From the NCBI RefSeq assembly GCF_003337565.1, contig NZ_QPJL01000026.1, positions 1 to 51,240 on the forward strand: a stretch of 51,240 nucleotides of DNA, written 5' to 3'. The translations under genes and the position numbers were made by a program. Below the pieces are notes generated by a model that worked only from the letters and a program-made list of their open reading frames with translations, was not told the origin of the DNA and did not search any database. Positions 21,926-31,298 of the stretch are shown one piece after another; positions within the stretch are counted from its first letter, which is position 1; each line of letters begins with the position of its first letter. This DNA is from Paracoccus lutimaris (GTDB taxonomy: Bacteria > Pseudomonadota > Alphaproteobacteria > Rhodobacterales > Rhodobacteraceae).

Positions 21926-23155
21926 GTGTCCGATCAAACGCTTGGAGTTCACTCTGAAACTGGCAAGCTGCGTCAGGTCATCGTATGCCGGCCCGGCCTT
22001 GCTCACCGCCGGCTGACGCCCGACAATTGCCAGGAACTGCTGTTCGACGATGTGTTCTGGGTCAAGCAGGCGCAGAAGGACCATGACGTCTTCGCATCCG
22101 TCATGCGCGACGAGGGCGTCGAGGTGCTGGACGTGAACGACCTGCTGGCCGAGACGCTGGACCTGGCCGAGGGGCGCAAGTATGTGCTGGACCACCGCAT
22201 CAACCGCGATCAGGTCGGCGTCGGCATGCTGGCCGAACTGCGGGCCTGGATGGAGGAGCTGCCCGGCGCGAAGCTGGCGGAATACCTGCTGGGCGGGCTG
22301 GCGACCGGCGATCTGCCGTTCAAGCCCAGCGGGTTGTTCGGGGCCTATCTTGGCCATCAGGGCCTGATCCTGCCGCCGCTGCCCAACGCGCTTTTCACCC
22401 GCGACAACTCGGCCTGGATCTATGGCGGGGTCTCGGTCAACCCGATGCACTGGCCGGCCCGGCGCCCCGAGACGCTGCTGAACACCGCGATCTACAAGTT
22501 CCACCCCAAGTTCGCCGGCAAGGCCGAGATCTACTTCGGCGATCCCGGCGTGGATCACGGGCTGGCGACCGTCGAAGGCGGCGACATCATGCCGGTCGGC
22601 AATGGTACGGTGCTGGTCGGCATGGGCGAGCGGTCTTCACCGCAGGGCATCGGGCAACTGGCGGTCGCGCTGTTCGAAAAGGGCGCCGCCCAGCGGGTTC
22701 TGGCCTTTGCCATCCCGAAATCGCGCGCCGCGATGCACCTGGACACGATCTTTACCCTCTGCGGCGGCAACGTGGTCACGACCTTTCGCGAAGTGGCCGA
22801 GGAACTGGTCTGCTATGACCTGCGCCCCGGCAAGGGCGGGGCGGCGATAGAGTTCCGCCACGATCCGCGCCCGATCTTCGAGATCGTGGCCGAGGTCCTG
22901 GGCTACAAGTCGCTGGAACTGGTCGCGACCGGCGGCAACACCGAGGAGGAACGCAAGCGCGAACAGTGGAATGACGGCAACAACGTGCTCTGCCTGCGTC
23001 CGGGCGTGGTCATCGGCTATGACCGCAACGACGACACCAACGCGGCGCTGAAGGCCGCCGGCATCGATGTACGCGCCATTCCGGGCGCCGAGCTGGGCCG
23101 CGGCCGCGGCGGCAGCCACTGCATGTCCTGCCCCACCATCCGCGACGCCGTCTGA
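21926..23155 (+). CDS. arcA: arginine deiminase
   Basis: The 409-aa enzyme hydrolyses arginine to citrulline and ammonia, the first step of arginine fermentation. Diagnostic parts are [19 protein letters not shown] at the start, [42 protein letters not shown] and the C-terminal GGSHCMSCP, whose first cysteine is the nucleophile. The start is GTG 21926, with AAGG upstream. It lies 11 nt before arcB and in the same direction as arcD and arcC. Confidence 0.97.
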   Translation: MSDQTLGVHSETGKLRQVIVCRPGLAHRRLTPDNCQELLFDDVFWVKQAQKDHDVFASVMRDEGVEVLDVNDLLAETLDLAEGRKYVLDHRINRDQVGVGMLAELRAWMEELPGAKLAEYLLGGLATGDLPFKPSGLFGAYLGHQGLILPPLPNALFTRDNSAWIYGGVSVNPMHWPARRPETLLNTAIYKFHPKFAGKAEIYFGDPGVDHGLATVEGGDIMPVGNGTVLVGMGERSSPQGIGQLAVALFEKGAAQRVLAFAIPKSRAAMHLDTIFTLCGGNVVTTFREVAEELVCYDLRPGKGGAAIEFRHDPRPIFEIVAEVLGYKSLELVATGGNTEEERKREQWNDGNNVLCLRPGVVIGYDRNDDTNAALKAAGIDVRAIPGAELGRGRGGSHCMSCPTIRDAV

Positions 23156-23166
23156 GGAGGCACCGA

Positions 23167-24168
23167 ATGTCGTTCAACCTGAAAAACCGCCATTTCCTGA
23201 CCCTCCGCGATTTCACCCCGGCCGAGATCGGTTTCCTTCTGAAGCTTTCGGCCGATCTGAAGACGGCGAAATACGCCGGAACCGAAGTGCCGAAGCTGAA
23301 GGGCAAGGAGATCGCGCTGATCTTCGAGAAGGACAGCACCCGCACCCGCGTGGGCTTCGAGGTGGCGGCGCATGACCAAGGCGCGACCGTGACCTATCTG
23401 GGGCCGTCCGGCAACCACATGGGCCACAAGGAAACCGTCAAGGACACCGCCCGCGTGCTGGGCCGCATCTACGACGCGATCGAATACCGCGGCTTCGGGC
23501 AGGAAGTGGTGCAGACGCTGGCCGACTGGTCCGGCGTGCCGGTCTACAACGGGCTGACGGACGAGTTCCACCCGACCCAGATCCTCGCCGATTTCCTGAC
23601 CATGCAGGAACATGCCGAAAAGCCGCTGCGTCAGGTGTCCTATTGCTTCCTTGGCGATGCCCGCAACAACATGGGCGACAGCCTGCTGATCGGCGGCGCC
23701 AAGATGGGCATGGACGTGCGGCTTTGCGCGCCAAAGACGCTGTGGCCGACGGCCGAGATTCAGGACTATGCAAATGCCGTCGCCAAGGACACCGGGGCGC
23801 GGATCACGCTGACCGATTCCGTCGACGAGGGCGTGAAAGGGGTGGATTTCGTCTATACTGACGTGTGGCTCTCGATGGGCGAGGCCAAGGAGAAATGGGC
23901 TGACCGCATCAAGCTGCTGATGCCCTATCAGGTCAACGCCGAGGTGATGAAAAAAACCGGCAACCCGCGCGCCCGATTCATGCATTGCCTGCCTGCCTTC
24001 CACAACACCGAAACCACCGTCGGCCAGCAGATCAAGGACGAGTTCGGGCTCGACTGCATGGAAGTGACCGAGGAGGTCTTTGAAAGCCCGGCCTCGATCG
24101 TCTTCGACCAGGCCGAGAACCGGCTGCACACGATCAAGGCGGTTCTGGTCGCCACGCTGGGGGGCTGA
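23167..24168 (+). CDS. arcB: catabolic ornithine carbamoyltransferase
   Basis: The 333-aa transferase splits citrulline with phosphate into ornithine and carbamoyl phosphate in this pathway. The carbamoyl-phosphate loop [15 protein letters not shown] (about residues 54-68), [15 protein letters not shown] and the ornithine-site motif HCLPAFHN (about 274-281) are present. The placement between arcA and arcC supports the catabolic role over the biosynthetic ArgF role. The start ATG is 11 nt after arcA, with GAGGAG just upstream, and arcC starts 1 nt after its stop. Confidence 0.96.
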   Translation: MSFNLKNRHFLTLRDFTPAEIGFLLKLSADLKTAKYAGTEVPKLKGKEIALIFEKDSTRTRVGFEVAAHDQGATVTYLGPSGNHMGHKETVKDTARVLGRIYDAIEYRGFGQEVVQTLADWSGVPVYNGLTDEFHPTQILADFLTMQEHAEKPLRQVSYCFLGDARNNMGDSLLIGGAKMGMDVRLCAPKTLWPTAEIQDYANAVAKDTGARITLTDSVDEGVKGVDFVYTDVWLSMGEAKEKWADRIKLLMPYQVNAEVMKKTGNPRARFMHCLPAFHNTETTVGQQIKDEFGLDCMEVTEEVFESPASIVFDQAENRLHTIKAVLVATLGG

Positions 24169-24169
24169 A

Positions 24170-25081
24170 ATGCTTGTGGTGTCAGCACTTGGCGGCAACG
24201 CCCTGTTGCGGCGGGGCGAGCCGCTGACGGCCGAAAACCAGCGGGCCAACGTGCGCGAGGCCGCGCGCGCGCTGGCGCGCATCGTTCAGGCCGGGCACCG
24301 GCTGGTCATCACCCACGGCAACGGCCCGCAGGTCGGGCTGCTGGCGCTGCAGGGCGCGGCCTACAAGCCGGACGAGGCCTATCCGCTGGATGTGCTGGGG
24401 GCCGAGACCGGCGGCATGATCGGCTACATGATCGAGCAGGAGCTGGAAAATGCGCTGGGTCACAGTCGGCCGGTGGCCACGCTGCTGACCCAGGTGATCG
24501 TGGACGGGACTGACCCGGCTTTCGGCAAGCCCACTAAGTTCATCGGCCCGGTCTACGAACGTGAAGAAGCCGAGGCCCGCGCCAGGGCCGCCGGCTGGTC
24601 CATTGCGCCCGATGGCGACAAGTGGCGCCGCGTCGTGCCCTCGCCGGTACCGAAAGAAGTCCCCGACATACGCGTGCTGCAGCTTCTGCTGGAGCGGGAC
24701 GTGATCGTGATCTGCACCGGCGGAGGCGGCATTCCGGTGCTGCGGCAGCGCGATGGCAGCATGACCGGGATCGAGGCGGTGATCGACAAGGATGCCGCCA
24801 GTGCTCTTCTGGCATGCCAACTCGGAGCAGATGCCCTCTTGTTGCTGACCGACGTGGATGCCGTCTATCGCGATTTCGGCACCCCGACCGAAGCAGTGAT
24901 CGCCTCGCTGACCCCCGACGAGGCGCGCGCACTCGATCTTCCTGCCGGGTCGATGGGACCGAAAATGACCGCCGCCGCAGACTTTGCCGACCAAGGCGGG
25001 CTGGCCGGGGTCGGGCGGCTCGATCAGGCGGTAGAGATCCTGGAACGGCGCGCGGGCACCCGTGTCCGGAACGGAGATTGA
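24170..25081 (+). CDS. arcC: carbamate kinase
   Basis: The 303-aa kinase makes ATP from carbamoyl phosphate, the energy-yielding step of the arginine deiminase pathway. [19 protein letters not shown] is the standard start, and later motifs include [53 protein letters not shown] and [13 protein letters not shown]. The start chosen is ATG 24170, right after the arcB stop; the frame is open further upstream but that part lies inside arcB. It is the last gene of the arc unit. Confidence 0.96.
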   Translation: MLVVSALGGNALLRRGEPLTAENQRANVREAARALARIVQAGHRLVITHGNGPQVGLLALQGAAYKPDEAYPLDVLGAETGGMIGYMIEQELENALGHSRPVATLLTQVIVDGTDPAFGKPTKFIGPVYEREEAEARARAAGWSIAPDGDKWRRVVPSPVPKEVPDIRVLQLLLERDVIVICTGGGGIPVLRQRDGSMTGIEAVIDKDAASALLACQLGADALLLLTDVDAVYRDFGTPTEAVIASLTPDEARALDLPAGSMGPKMTAAADFADQGGLAGVGRLDQAVEILERRAGTRVRNGD

Positions 25082-25480
25082 GATTCAAGGAAGGTTTGGC
25101 TTTGCGGCAACGAGAAAGGACCAACGGTGAGTCGGACTGATGTGGTCCCGTTTATCTCTGAACAGGTTGCAGGCGTTTGGTAAGTGATTTTCCGCCTCCA
25201 TTTTGCCGCTGCCGCTTCGGGTCCGGCGGGGCTCCTCGTCGCATTCCGACCTTACCAGATCACACCGGAACGTGCAGGTTTTCCAGACGTTCCGAAACTA
25301 CTCTCTATGCAATGGATCGCATCGGAGCCTGACCGAAAGTAGCCCGAACAGAAAGCACGCAACGATGCAGGCCCTTCAAGTCGCTGGTCCGGGGCGCAGA
25401 TCGATCTACGGCATTGCTTCCTTGGGCAACAGGGTTATCAATGGCTTGCGCCTTCATCTTCGCCCTTGGATTTCGGATAG
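25082..25480 (+). other. 399-bp intergenic region before the helicase fusion
   Basis: No gene or convincing hairpin is seen here. It contains lower-GC patches and several frames closed by stops. It must hold the arc transcript end and the promoter of the following helicase gene, but neither could be recognised. A TAG at 25478-25480 directly precedes the first codon of the helicase frame. Confidence 0.4.
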
Positions 25481-28400
25481 CTGAGCTTCGACCCCACCCT
25501 GTTCCTGTCGCGTTGTGTTTCGGTCGATCTCGAGGTTGATCCGAAGTCTGCGCGGCTTTTTGCCTTTGCGGCGGTTCGGGGCGAGGCGGGGCTGGCTCAC
25601 AAAGGGGCCGCGCTTGAACCTGCGCTGGACCGGCTGGAGGCGTTCTGCGAGGGCGCGGTTCATCTTGTCGGTCACAACATCCTGCGCCACGACCTGCCGC
25701 ATCTGGTGGCGAACCGGGCGCGGCTGGCGGGGCTAGGGGCTGCGCCGATCGATACGCTCTGGCTGAACCCGTTGGCCTTTCCTCGCAATCCCTACCACCA
25801 TCTGGTCAAGCACTATCAGGACGGACGGCTGCAGGTCGGGCATGTGAATGACCCCGAACAGGATGCGCGGCTGGCGCTGCAGGTGCTGTCCGACCAGATC
25901 GCGGCCTTCACCCGGCTGGGGCAGGAGGCGCCGGATGCGGTGCTTGCCTATCACCATCTGACGACGCGGAGCGAGGCATCGGGCGGGTTTGATGCACTGT
26001 TCCGGTTCCTGCGCGGTCCGGCACCTTATGAGGATGCGGCCCATGCCGCCATCCGTCGCCTGCTGCACGGCCGCGCCTGCAATCACCGCCTGGACCAGAC
26101 CCTTGGCCGCCTGTCCGATCCGCGCAACGGCTGGCCGATGGCCTATGCGCTGTCATGGATTTCGGTCGCGGGCGGGGACTCGGTCATGCCGCCCTGGGTG
26201 CGGATGCAGTTTCCACAGGCGGGGCGGATCGTGCGGCATCTGCGCGACACCAACTGTGGCGATCCGGGCTGCGGCTGGTGCGCGGAAAAGAACAACCCCA
26301 ACGCCGCGCTGGAACGCTGGTTCGGCTTTCCGAGCTTCCGTCCGCAGCCGGTTGATGACATGGGCCGCCCGTTGCAGGAACGCATCGTGGCCGAGGCGAT
26401 GGCGGGCAAGTCGGTGCTGGGCATCCTGCCCACCGGCACGGGCAAATCGGTTTGCTATCAGATCCCGGCGCTGTCGCGGTTCGACAAGACCGGGGCGCTG
26501 ACGGTGGTGATCTCGCCCTTGGTCGCGCTGATGGCCGATCAGGTGCAGGGGCTGGCGCGGGCGGGGATTTCCAGTGCGGTCACGGTCAACGGCATGCTGT
26601 CGTTGCCCGAACGCCACGACGCGCTGGAAAAGGTGCGGATGGGCGATGCGGCGATGCTGCTGATCTCGCCCGAACAATTGCGCTCGCCGTCAATCCGCAC
26701 CGTGCTGCAACAGCGCGAGGTTGGGCTTTGGGTGCTGGACGAAGCGCACTGCATAAGCAAATGGGGCCACGATTTCCGGCCCGACTACCGCTATGTCAGC
26801 CGCTTCATCAAGGAATTCTCGGGTGACAGCCCAGCGCCTGTGCTGTGCCTGACCGCGACGGCCAAGCCCGAGGTGGTGCGTGACATCCGTGACCATTTCC
26901 AGACGCGCCTTGGGGTGGACCTGATGCTGCTAGACGGTGGCGCGGTGCGGACCAACCTGTCCTTCGCGGTGCTGCCCACGCAGAAGGCGACAAAGCTGAC
27001 CGATATCCTGTCGGCGATCGAGGCGAACCTGCCGCCCGAGGGTGCATCGGGGGCCGTGGTCTATTGCGCCACGCGCGGCGCAACGGAAAAGGTGGCGGAG
27101 TTCCTGAAAGGGCAGGGGCTGGCGGCGGACTTCTTCCACGCGGGCCTGCCGCCCGACCGCAAGCGCGAGGTTCAGGAGGCGTTTCGCACCGGCCAGCTGC
27201 GGGTGATTGCCGCGACCAATGCCTTTGGCATGGGCATCGACAAGCCCGATATCCGGCTGGTCGTGCATGGCGATATTCCGGGGTCGCTTGAGAATTACCT
27301 GCAGGAGGCAGGCCGTGCCGGGCGGGATCGCGGCCCCGCCAGTTGCGTGCTGCTGTTCAGCCCCGAGGATGTGGAGCGGCAATTCTCGCTGTCGGCGCGG
27401 TCGCGTCTGGCAAGGCATGAGATCGGTGCGATCCTCAAGGCCCTGCGGCGGATGGAAAAACACAAGTCGGGTGAGGTGGTCGCCACGCCGGGCGAGATCG
27501 TGCGCGAGGAGAAGGATCAGGAGTTCGAGCGCGACAAGACCACCGACGACACCCGGGTGAAGACCGCTGTGGCCTGGCTGGAGGAGGCGACGCTTCTCAG
27601 CCGCGAGGAAAACCGGGTGCAGGTGTTCCCCTCATCGCTGCGCATCCGGTCGGTGGACGAGGCGGCGACCATCCTGGAACGGGCGCAGATAACTGGGGTT
27701 CGGCGCACGCAACTGATGGATCTTGTGCGCCATGTGATGAACGCCCCCGCCGATGCCGGGGTGTCGACGGATGACTTGACCGGAGCCTGCGGCTTATCGG
27801 GGCGTGAGTTGCACCGGGCCTTTGCCGATCTTGAGGTGCTGGGGATCGCCAGCAACGACACGGCTGTCACGGTCTATGTGCATCTTGGGGTCGAGGATGC
27901 CTCGGCCCGCCGTCTGGATCACGCGGCCCGGATGGAAGCCGACTTGATCGCCCTGATGCAAGAGACCGTGCCGGATGCCGAAGGGGTCGAGGCGCAACCC
28001 TTGAACCTGACCGAAACCTGCCAAGCCCTGCGTGACAAGGGCCACGCGCAGGTGCGCCCCGATCTTGTGGAAACCATCTTGCGCGGCATGGCGCAGGACG
28101 GGCGCGATCAGGACGGCGGGCGGGGGAACCTGACTCTGCGCAAGGTCAGTCGGAATACGATCTTCGTGCGGCTGGAACGCTCTTGGCCTGTGGTTGCCCG
28201 CACCGCCGATCTGCGGCGGCAGGGCGCGCGGGCGCTCTTGGCCCATCTCACCGGAAAAGTGGCCAAAGGCACGCGAGGCAAGGACATTCAGGTCGAGACC
28301 ACCCTTGGCGCGATGCTGGATGCTCTGAACGGTGATGCGCTGTTGCGGGCCGAGGTCAAGGACATGACCCGCCTGATGGACCGCGCGCTTCTGTGGCTGC

Positions 28401-30589
28401 ACGAACAGCAGGTTGCCACCTTGGGCCGGGGCCTGACGGTGTTCCGCCCGGCGATCACGGTTCATCTGAGCCCCAAGGGCGGGCCCTTCACGGTGCAGCA
28501 CTTTGCGCCCCTCGAAGAGCACTACAACGAGACGACGATCCAGACCCATGTGATGGCCGCCTATGCCGAAAAGGGGCTGGAGGCGATGGATCAGGCCCAG
28601 CGCCTTTCCGAGGATTACTTCGTGCTGGACCGCGACGCCTTCCTGCGCCGATGGCTGCCTGGGCGCGGCACGGAAATCCGGCGGCAGACCACCGGCACCT
28701 CATGGCGGACCATCGTTGATGCGTTGGATAACCCCGTGCAGGCTGAGATCGTGCGCGATGACCGCGAACAGACCAACGTGCTGGTGCTGGCGGGGCCAGG
28801 ATCGGGTAAGACGCGCGTGCTTGTGCACCGCATCGCCTATCTCATCCGCGTGAAGCGCGAAGACCCGCGCGGTATACTGGTTCTGACCTACAATCGCCAC
28901 GCAGCGGCCGAGATCCGCGAACGCCTTCGCCGCCTGATCGGGGATGACGCAGCGGGGGTGACTGTGTCGACCTGCCACGCGCTGGCGATGCGGCTGATGG
29001 GGGCGAGCTTTGCAGGCGATCACGACGGCCCGCGCGACTTTGACGGCATTGTCATGCAGGCCGTGGCCCTGCTGCGCGGGGATGGTCTGACCAAGGCGGA
29101 GGCCGAGGCGCTGCGCGAAACGCTCATCCAGGGCTATCGCTGGCTTCTGGTCGACGAATATCAGGACATCGGCCCCGAGGAATACGCCCTGATCGGCGCG
29201 GTGGCGGGGCGGTCGCTGGAGGATGAGCTGCGCATCAGCCTCTTTGCCGTGGGCGACGATGACCAGAACATCTACGCCTTCGCCGGGGCCAGCATCGACT
29301 TCATACGCAGGTTCGAGGCGGATTATGCCGCCAAACCGGTCTGGATGACCGAGAACTACCGCTCCACGGCCCATATCATTGCGGCGGCCAATGCCGTGAT
29401 CGCGCCTGCTGCTCAGCGCATGAAGGCAGGCCATGACATCACCGTGAACCGCGCCCGCGCCAAGGCGATGCCGGGCGGAGATTGGGCGGCTCTGGACCCC
29501 GTGGCGCAAGGGCGTGTCACCCTGCTGGACGCGGGCGGTGATACCGCGCAGGCGGTGGCTGCACTGGACGAACTGCAGCGCCTGTCCCGGCTCGACCCCG
29601 ATTGGTCATGGCGGCGCTGTGCGGTCATTGCCCGCGACTGGCGCCGGCTGGAGCCCGTGCGCGCCTATGCGGAAGCCTTGGGCATTCCCATCGACATGGC
29701 CAATGAAACTCTGCCGAGTCTGTGGCGACTACGCGAGATGCAAGGCTTCATTCGCGCCCTGCTGTTGGATCGGACGCGTCTGCTGACCATACCTGATCTG
29801 GTCGCCGTCCTGAACGCCCAGCCGCAATCGCGTTGGACTGACCTGATCGGCGAAGGTATCGGCACCTTGGCGCGTGAACTGGTCGAGAAGGCTGCCCCGG
29901 TGCCTGACCTCGTGCAGTGGTTCGGCGAATGGGCACGGGACGCTCGTGGCGAACAGCGGGGCCTTCTTCTGATGACCGCCCACCGCGCCAAAGGGCTGGA
30001 GTTCGATCATGTTGCGATCCTGAACGGCGGCTGGGATCGCCCCTCGCGCGGCGAGGATGCCGACGCCCCACGCCGCCTGTTTTATGTCGCCATGACGCGG
30101 GCGCGGTCCACCCTGACCGTGCTGACAGACGGACCGCACGCCTTCGTGCAGCCCGGTGACGCTGTCCTTTCCCGCCGCGTCACCCCCGACACCACAGCCC
30201 TGCCGCGTGCCCGCCTGCGCTATGTGCCGCCGGACCCAAAACTGGTGGACCTGTCTTTCGCCGGGCGTCTGCGGCCGGGTGATCCGGCGCTGGCCGCCAT
30301 CGCCGCCGCGCGCCCTGGTGACCTCGTCCATCTTCTCCGCGACGGCGACCGCTGGCGGATCGAGAACGCCCAAGGCCAAACGCTTGCCCGCCTCGCCCGC
30401 GCCTTTGCCCCACCTGAAGGCACCACTTTCCTGCGCGGCGAGGTCGCGGCCATACTGACCTGGCGGCGCGAGGATGGCGACGAGGAGTACCACCACCTGC
30501 TCCGCCGTGACGAGTGGGAAGTGGTCCTGCCGGAACTGGTGTTCGCAGCGGGGGCGGAAGCAGTCAATGTGGATCAGAAGGGTAGCTGA
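25481..30589 (+). CDS. exonuclease-RecQ-UvrD triple fusion helicase
   Basis: This very large protein (about 1,702 aa from 25481) fuses three DNA-processing modules. Residues 1-135 are a DEDD-type exonuclease: SVDLEVD (first acidic pair), LVGHNILRHDLPHL and NDPEQDARLAL. Residues about 300-760 are a RecQ-type SF2 helicase with GILPTGTGKSVCY, VLDEAHCISKWGHDFRPDYR and EAGRAGRDRGPASC. Residues about 1100-1580 are a UvrD-type SF1 helicase with AGPGSGKTRVLVHR, VDEYQDIGPEEY, GDDDQNIYAFAGAS, TAHRAKGLEF and LFYVAMTRARS. The exonuclease reading continues upstream to codon CTG 25481 (LSFDPTLFLS), with a stop just before it and no ATG, GTG or TTG until GTG 25706, which would delete most of the exonuclease. 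A lost ATG or a CTG start is likely. The role is DNA repair or defence; partner genes unclear. Confidence 0.82.
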   Translation: MSFDPTLFLSRCVSVDLEVDPKSARLFAFAAVRGEAGLAHKGAALEPALDRLEAFCEGAVHLVGHNILRHDLPHLVANRARLAGLGAAPIDTLWLNPLAFPRNPYHHLVKHYQDGRLQVGHVNDPEQDARLALQVLSDQIAAFTRLGQEAPDAVLAYHHLTTRSEASGGFDALFRFLRGPAPYEDAAHAAIRRLLHGRACNHRLDQTLGRLSDPRNGWPMAYALSWISVAGGDSVMPPWVRMQFPQAGRIVRHLRDTNCGDPGCGWCAEKNNPNAALERWFGFPSFRPQPVDDMGRPLQERIVAEAMAGKSVLGILPTGTGKSVCYQIPALSRFDKTGALTVVISPLVALMADQVQGLARAGISSAVTVNGMLSLPERHDALEKVRMGDAAMLLISPEQLRSPSIRTVLQQREVGLWVLDEAHCISKWGHDFRPDYRYVSRFIKEFSGDSPAPVLCLTATAKPEVVRDIRDHFQTRLGVDLMLLDGGAVRTNLSFAVLPTQKATKLTDILSAIEANLPPEGASGAVVYCATRGATEKVAEFLKGQGLAADFFHAGLPPDRKREVQEAFRTGQLRVIAATNAFGMGIDKPDIRLVVHGDIPGSLENYLQEAGRAGRDRGPASCVLLFSPEDVERQFSLSARSRLARHEIGAILKALRRMEKHKSGEVVATPGEIVREEKDQEFERDKTTDDTRVKTAVAWLEEATLLSREENRVQVFPSSLRIRSVDEAATILERAQITGVRRTQLMDLVRHVMNAPADAGVSTDDLTGACGLSGRELHRAFADLEVLGIASNDTAVTVYVHLGVEDASARRLDHAARMEADLIALMQETVPDAEGVEAQPLNLTETCQALRDKGHAQVRPDLVETILRGMAQDGRDQDGGRGNLTLRKVSRNTIFVRLERSWPVVARTADLRRQGARALLAHLTGKVAKGTRGKDIQVETTLGAMLDALNGDALLRAEVKDMTRLMDRALLWLHEQQVATLGRGLTVFRPAITVHLSPKGGPFTVQHFAPLEEHYNETTIQTHVMAAYAEKGLEAMDQAQRLSEDYFVLDRDAFLRRWLPGRGTEIRRQTTGTSWRTIVDALDNPVQAEIVRDDREQTNVLVLAGPGSGKTRVLVHRIAYLIRVKREDPRGILVLTYNRHAAAEIRERLRRLIGDDAAGVTVSTCHALAMRLMGASFAGDHDGPRDFDGIVMQAVALLRGDGLTKAEAEALRETLIQGYRWLLVDEYQDIGPEEYALIGAVAGRSLEDELRISLFAVGDDDQNIYAFAGASIDFIRRFEADYAAKPVWMTENYRSTAHIIAAANAVIAPAAQRMKAGHDITVNRARAKAMPGGDWAALDPVAQGRVTLLDAGGDTAQAVAALDELQRLSRLDPDWSWRRCAVIARDWRRLEPVRAYAEALGIPIDMANETLPSLWRLREMQGFIRALLLDRTRLLTIPDLVAVLNAQPQSRWTDLIGEGIGTLARELVEKAAPVPDLVQWFGEWARDARGEQRGLLLMTAHRAKGLEFDHVAILNGGWDRPSRGEDADAPRRLFYVAMTRARSTLTVLTDGPHAFVQPGDAVLSRRVTPDTTALPRARLRYVPPDPKLVDLSFAGRLRPGDPALAAIAAARPGDLVHLLRDGDRWRIENAQGQTLARLARAFAPPEGTTFLRGEVAAILTWRREDGDEEYHHLLRRDEWEVVLPELVFAAGAEAVNVDQKGS

Positions 30590-31298
30590 TGTTCGTGATC
30601 AGGCGTGGCCTTGGCCTATCCATCACGGATCGAAAAGGGTGGATTCCGCTGGATGGATTCTGGCCAAGGTGGCTTCCCCGGAAGTGGATTCCCTGGTTTC
30701 CCCGAAAGAATCCAGCGCGCCAAGGTCGTGATTCCACAAGCCTTTGATAATGAGTCGCTTTTTGCAGGATCGACAGGCAGGTGGCTTCCGGGTGGCTTCC
30801 CCGGTGAGAATCCATATCGCTAGCGAAATGCCGCGCTGCGCCCCCCCGCATACGTTCAGGGCCGGGGAGGAACCAGATGAGGGGGGGCGCGGCTCTCCAG
30901 TGCCGGCAACATGTGCCATTCGATGTAAGTGGGGGTGCACTAAACCCTGTGTAGGGAGTTTCGAGCGCCCCGCGCGACCGGAAACCTGTGTTGATCGAAT
31001 CGTGCAAGGGGTGCGGTGCTCGGAGGGACTGCGGTCTAGGTGGAGCAACGCGGCCTTCGGGAAGCAACCCAAGATCTGACATGACAGGAGGTCTTCGAGT
31101 GAATCGACCACTGCGAAGGGTTCCGGTTCCTTGTCGACGCCCTTCGATCAATTCGCCGGGGCCCCCAAAATCCGTCTCTTCACTAGGGGTTACGGGTTGG
31201 TTTCTGGAAGCGCATCCTATACCGTCTTGGTTGTGAGCGGACGAGCCCTCGGTAAGCGACTGGACGCACAGCCTTGAGGCGCAAAAAAGGGAAGCGCC
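30590..31298. other. 709-bp noncoding region with short repeats
   Basis: No protein-like frame is seen. Between 30650 and 30810 the words GGATTC and GAATCC recur on both strands, and GGTGGCTTCC occurs three times (30668, 30780, 30791). Two of these extend to the 14-bp direct repeat GGTGGCTTCCCCGG. The rest (30810-31298) has mixed composition and probably holds the promoter of the next operon. The first gene there has an AAGGGAA element before its ATG. Confidence 0.45.
30668..30804 (+). repeat. GGTGGCTTCC direct repeats
   Basis: Three copies of GGTGGCTTCC start at 30668, 30780 and 30791; the first and third share 14 bases. GAATCC/GGATTC words lie between them. This may be the footprint of a small mobile or site-specific recombination element at the junction between two defence-type units. 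Confidence 0.4.

Noticed and set aside
30564..31151. Minus-strand frames in the gap before the PLD-SNF2 gene
   Set aside because: Several overlapping frames of similar length with repeated-DNA composition; none has a ribosome-binding site or a recognisable motif.
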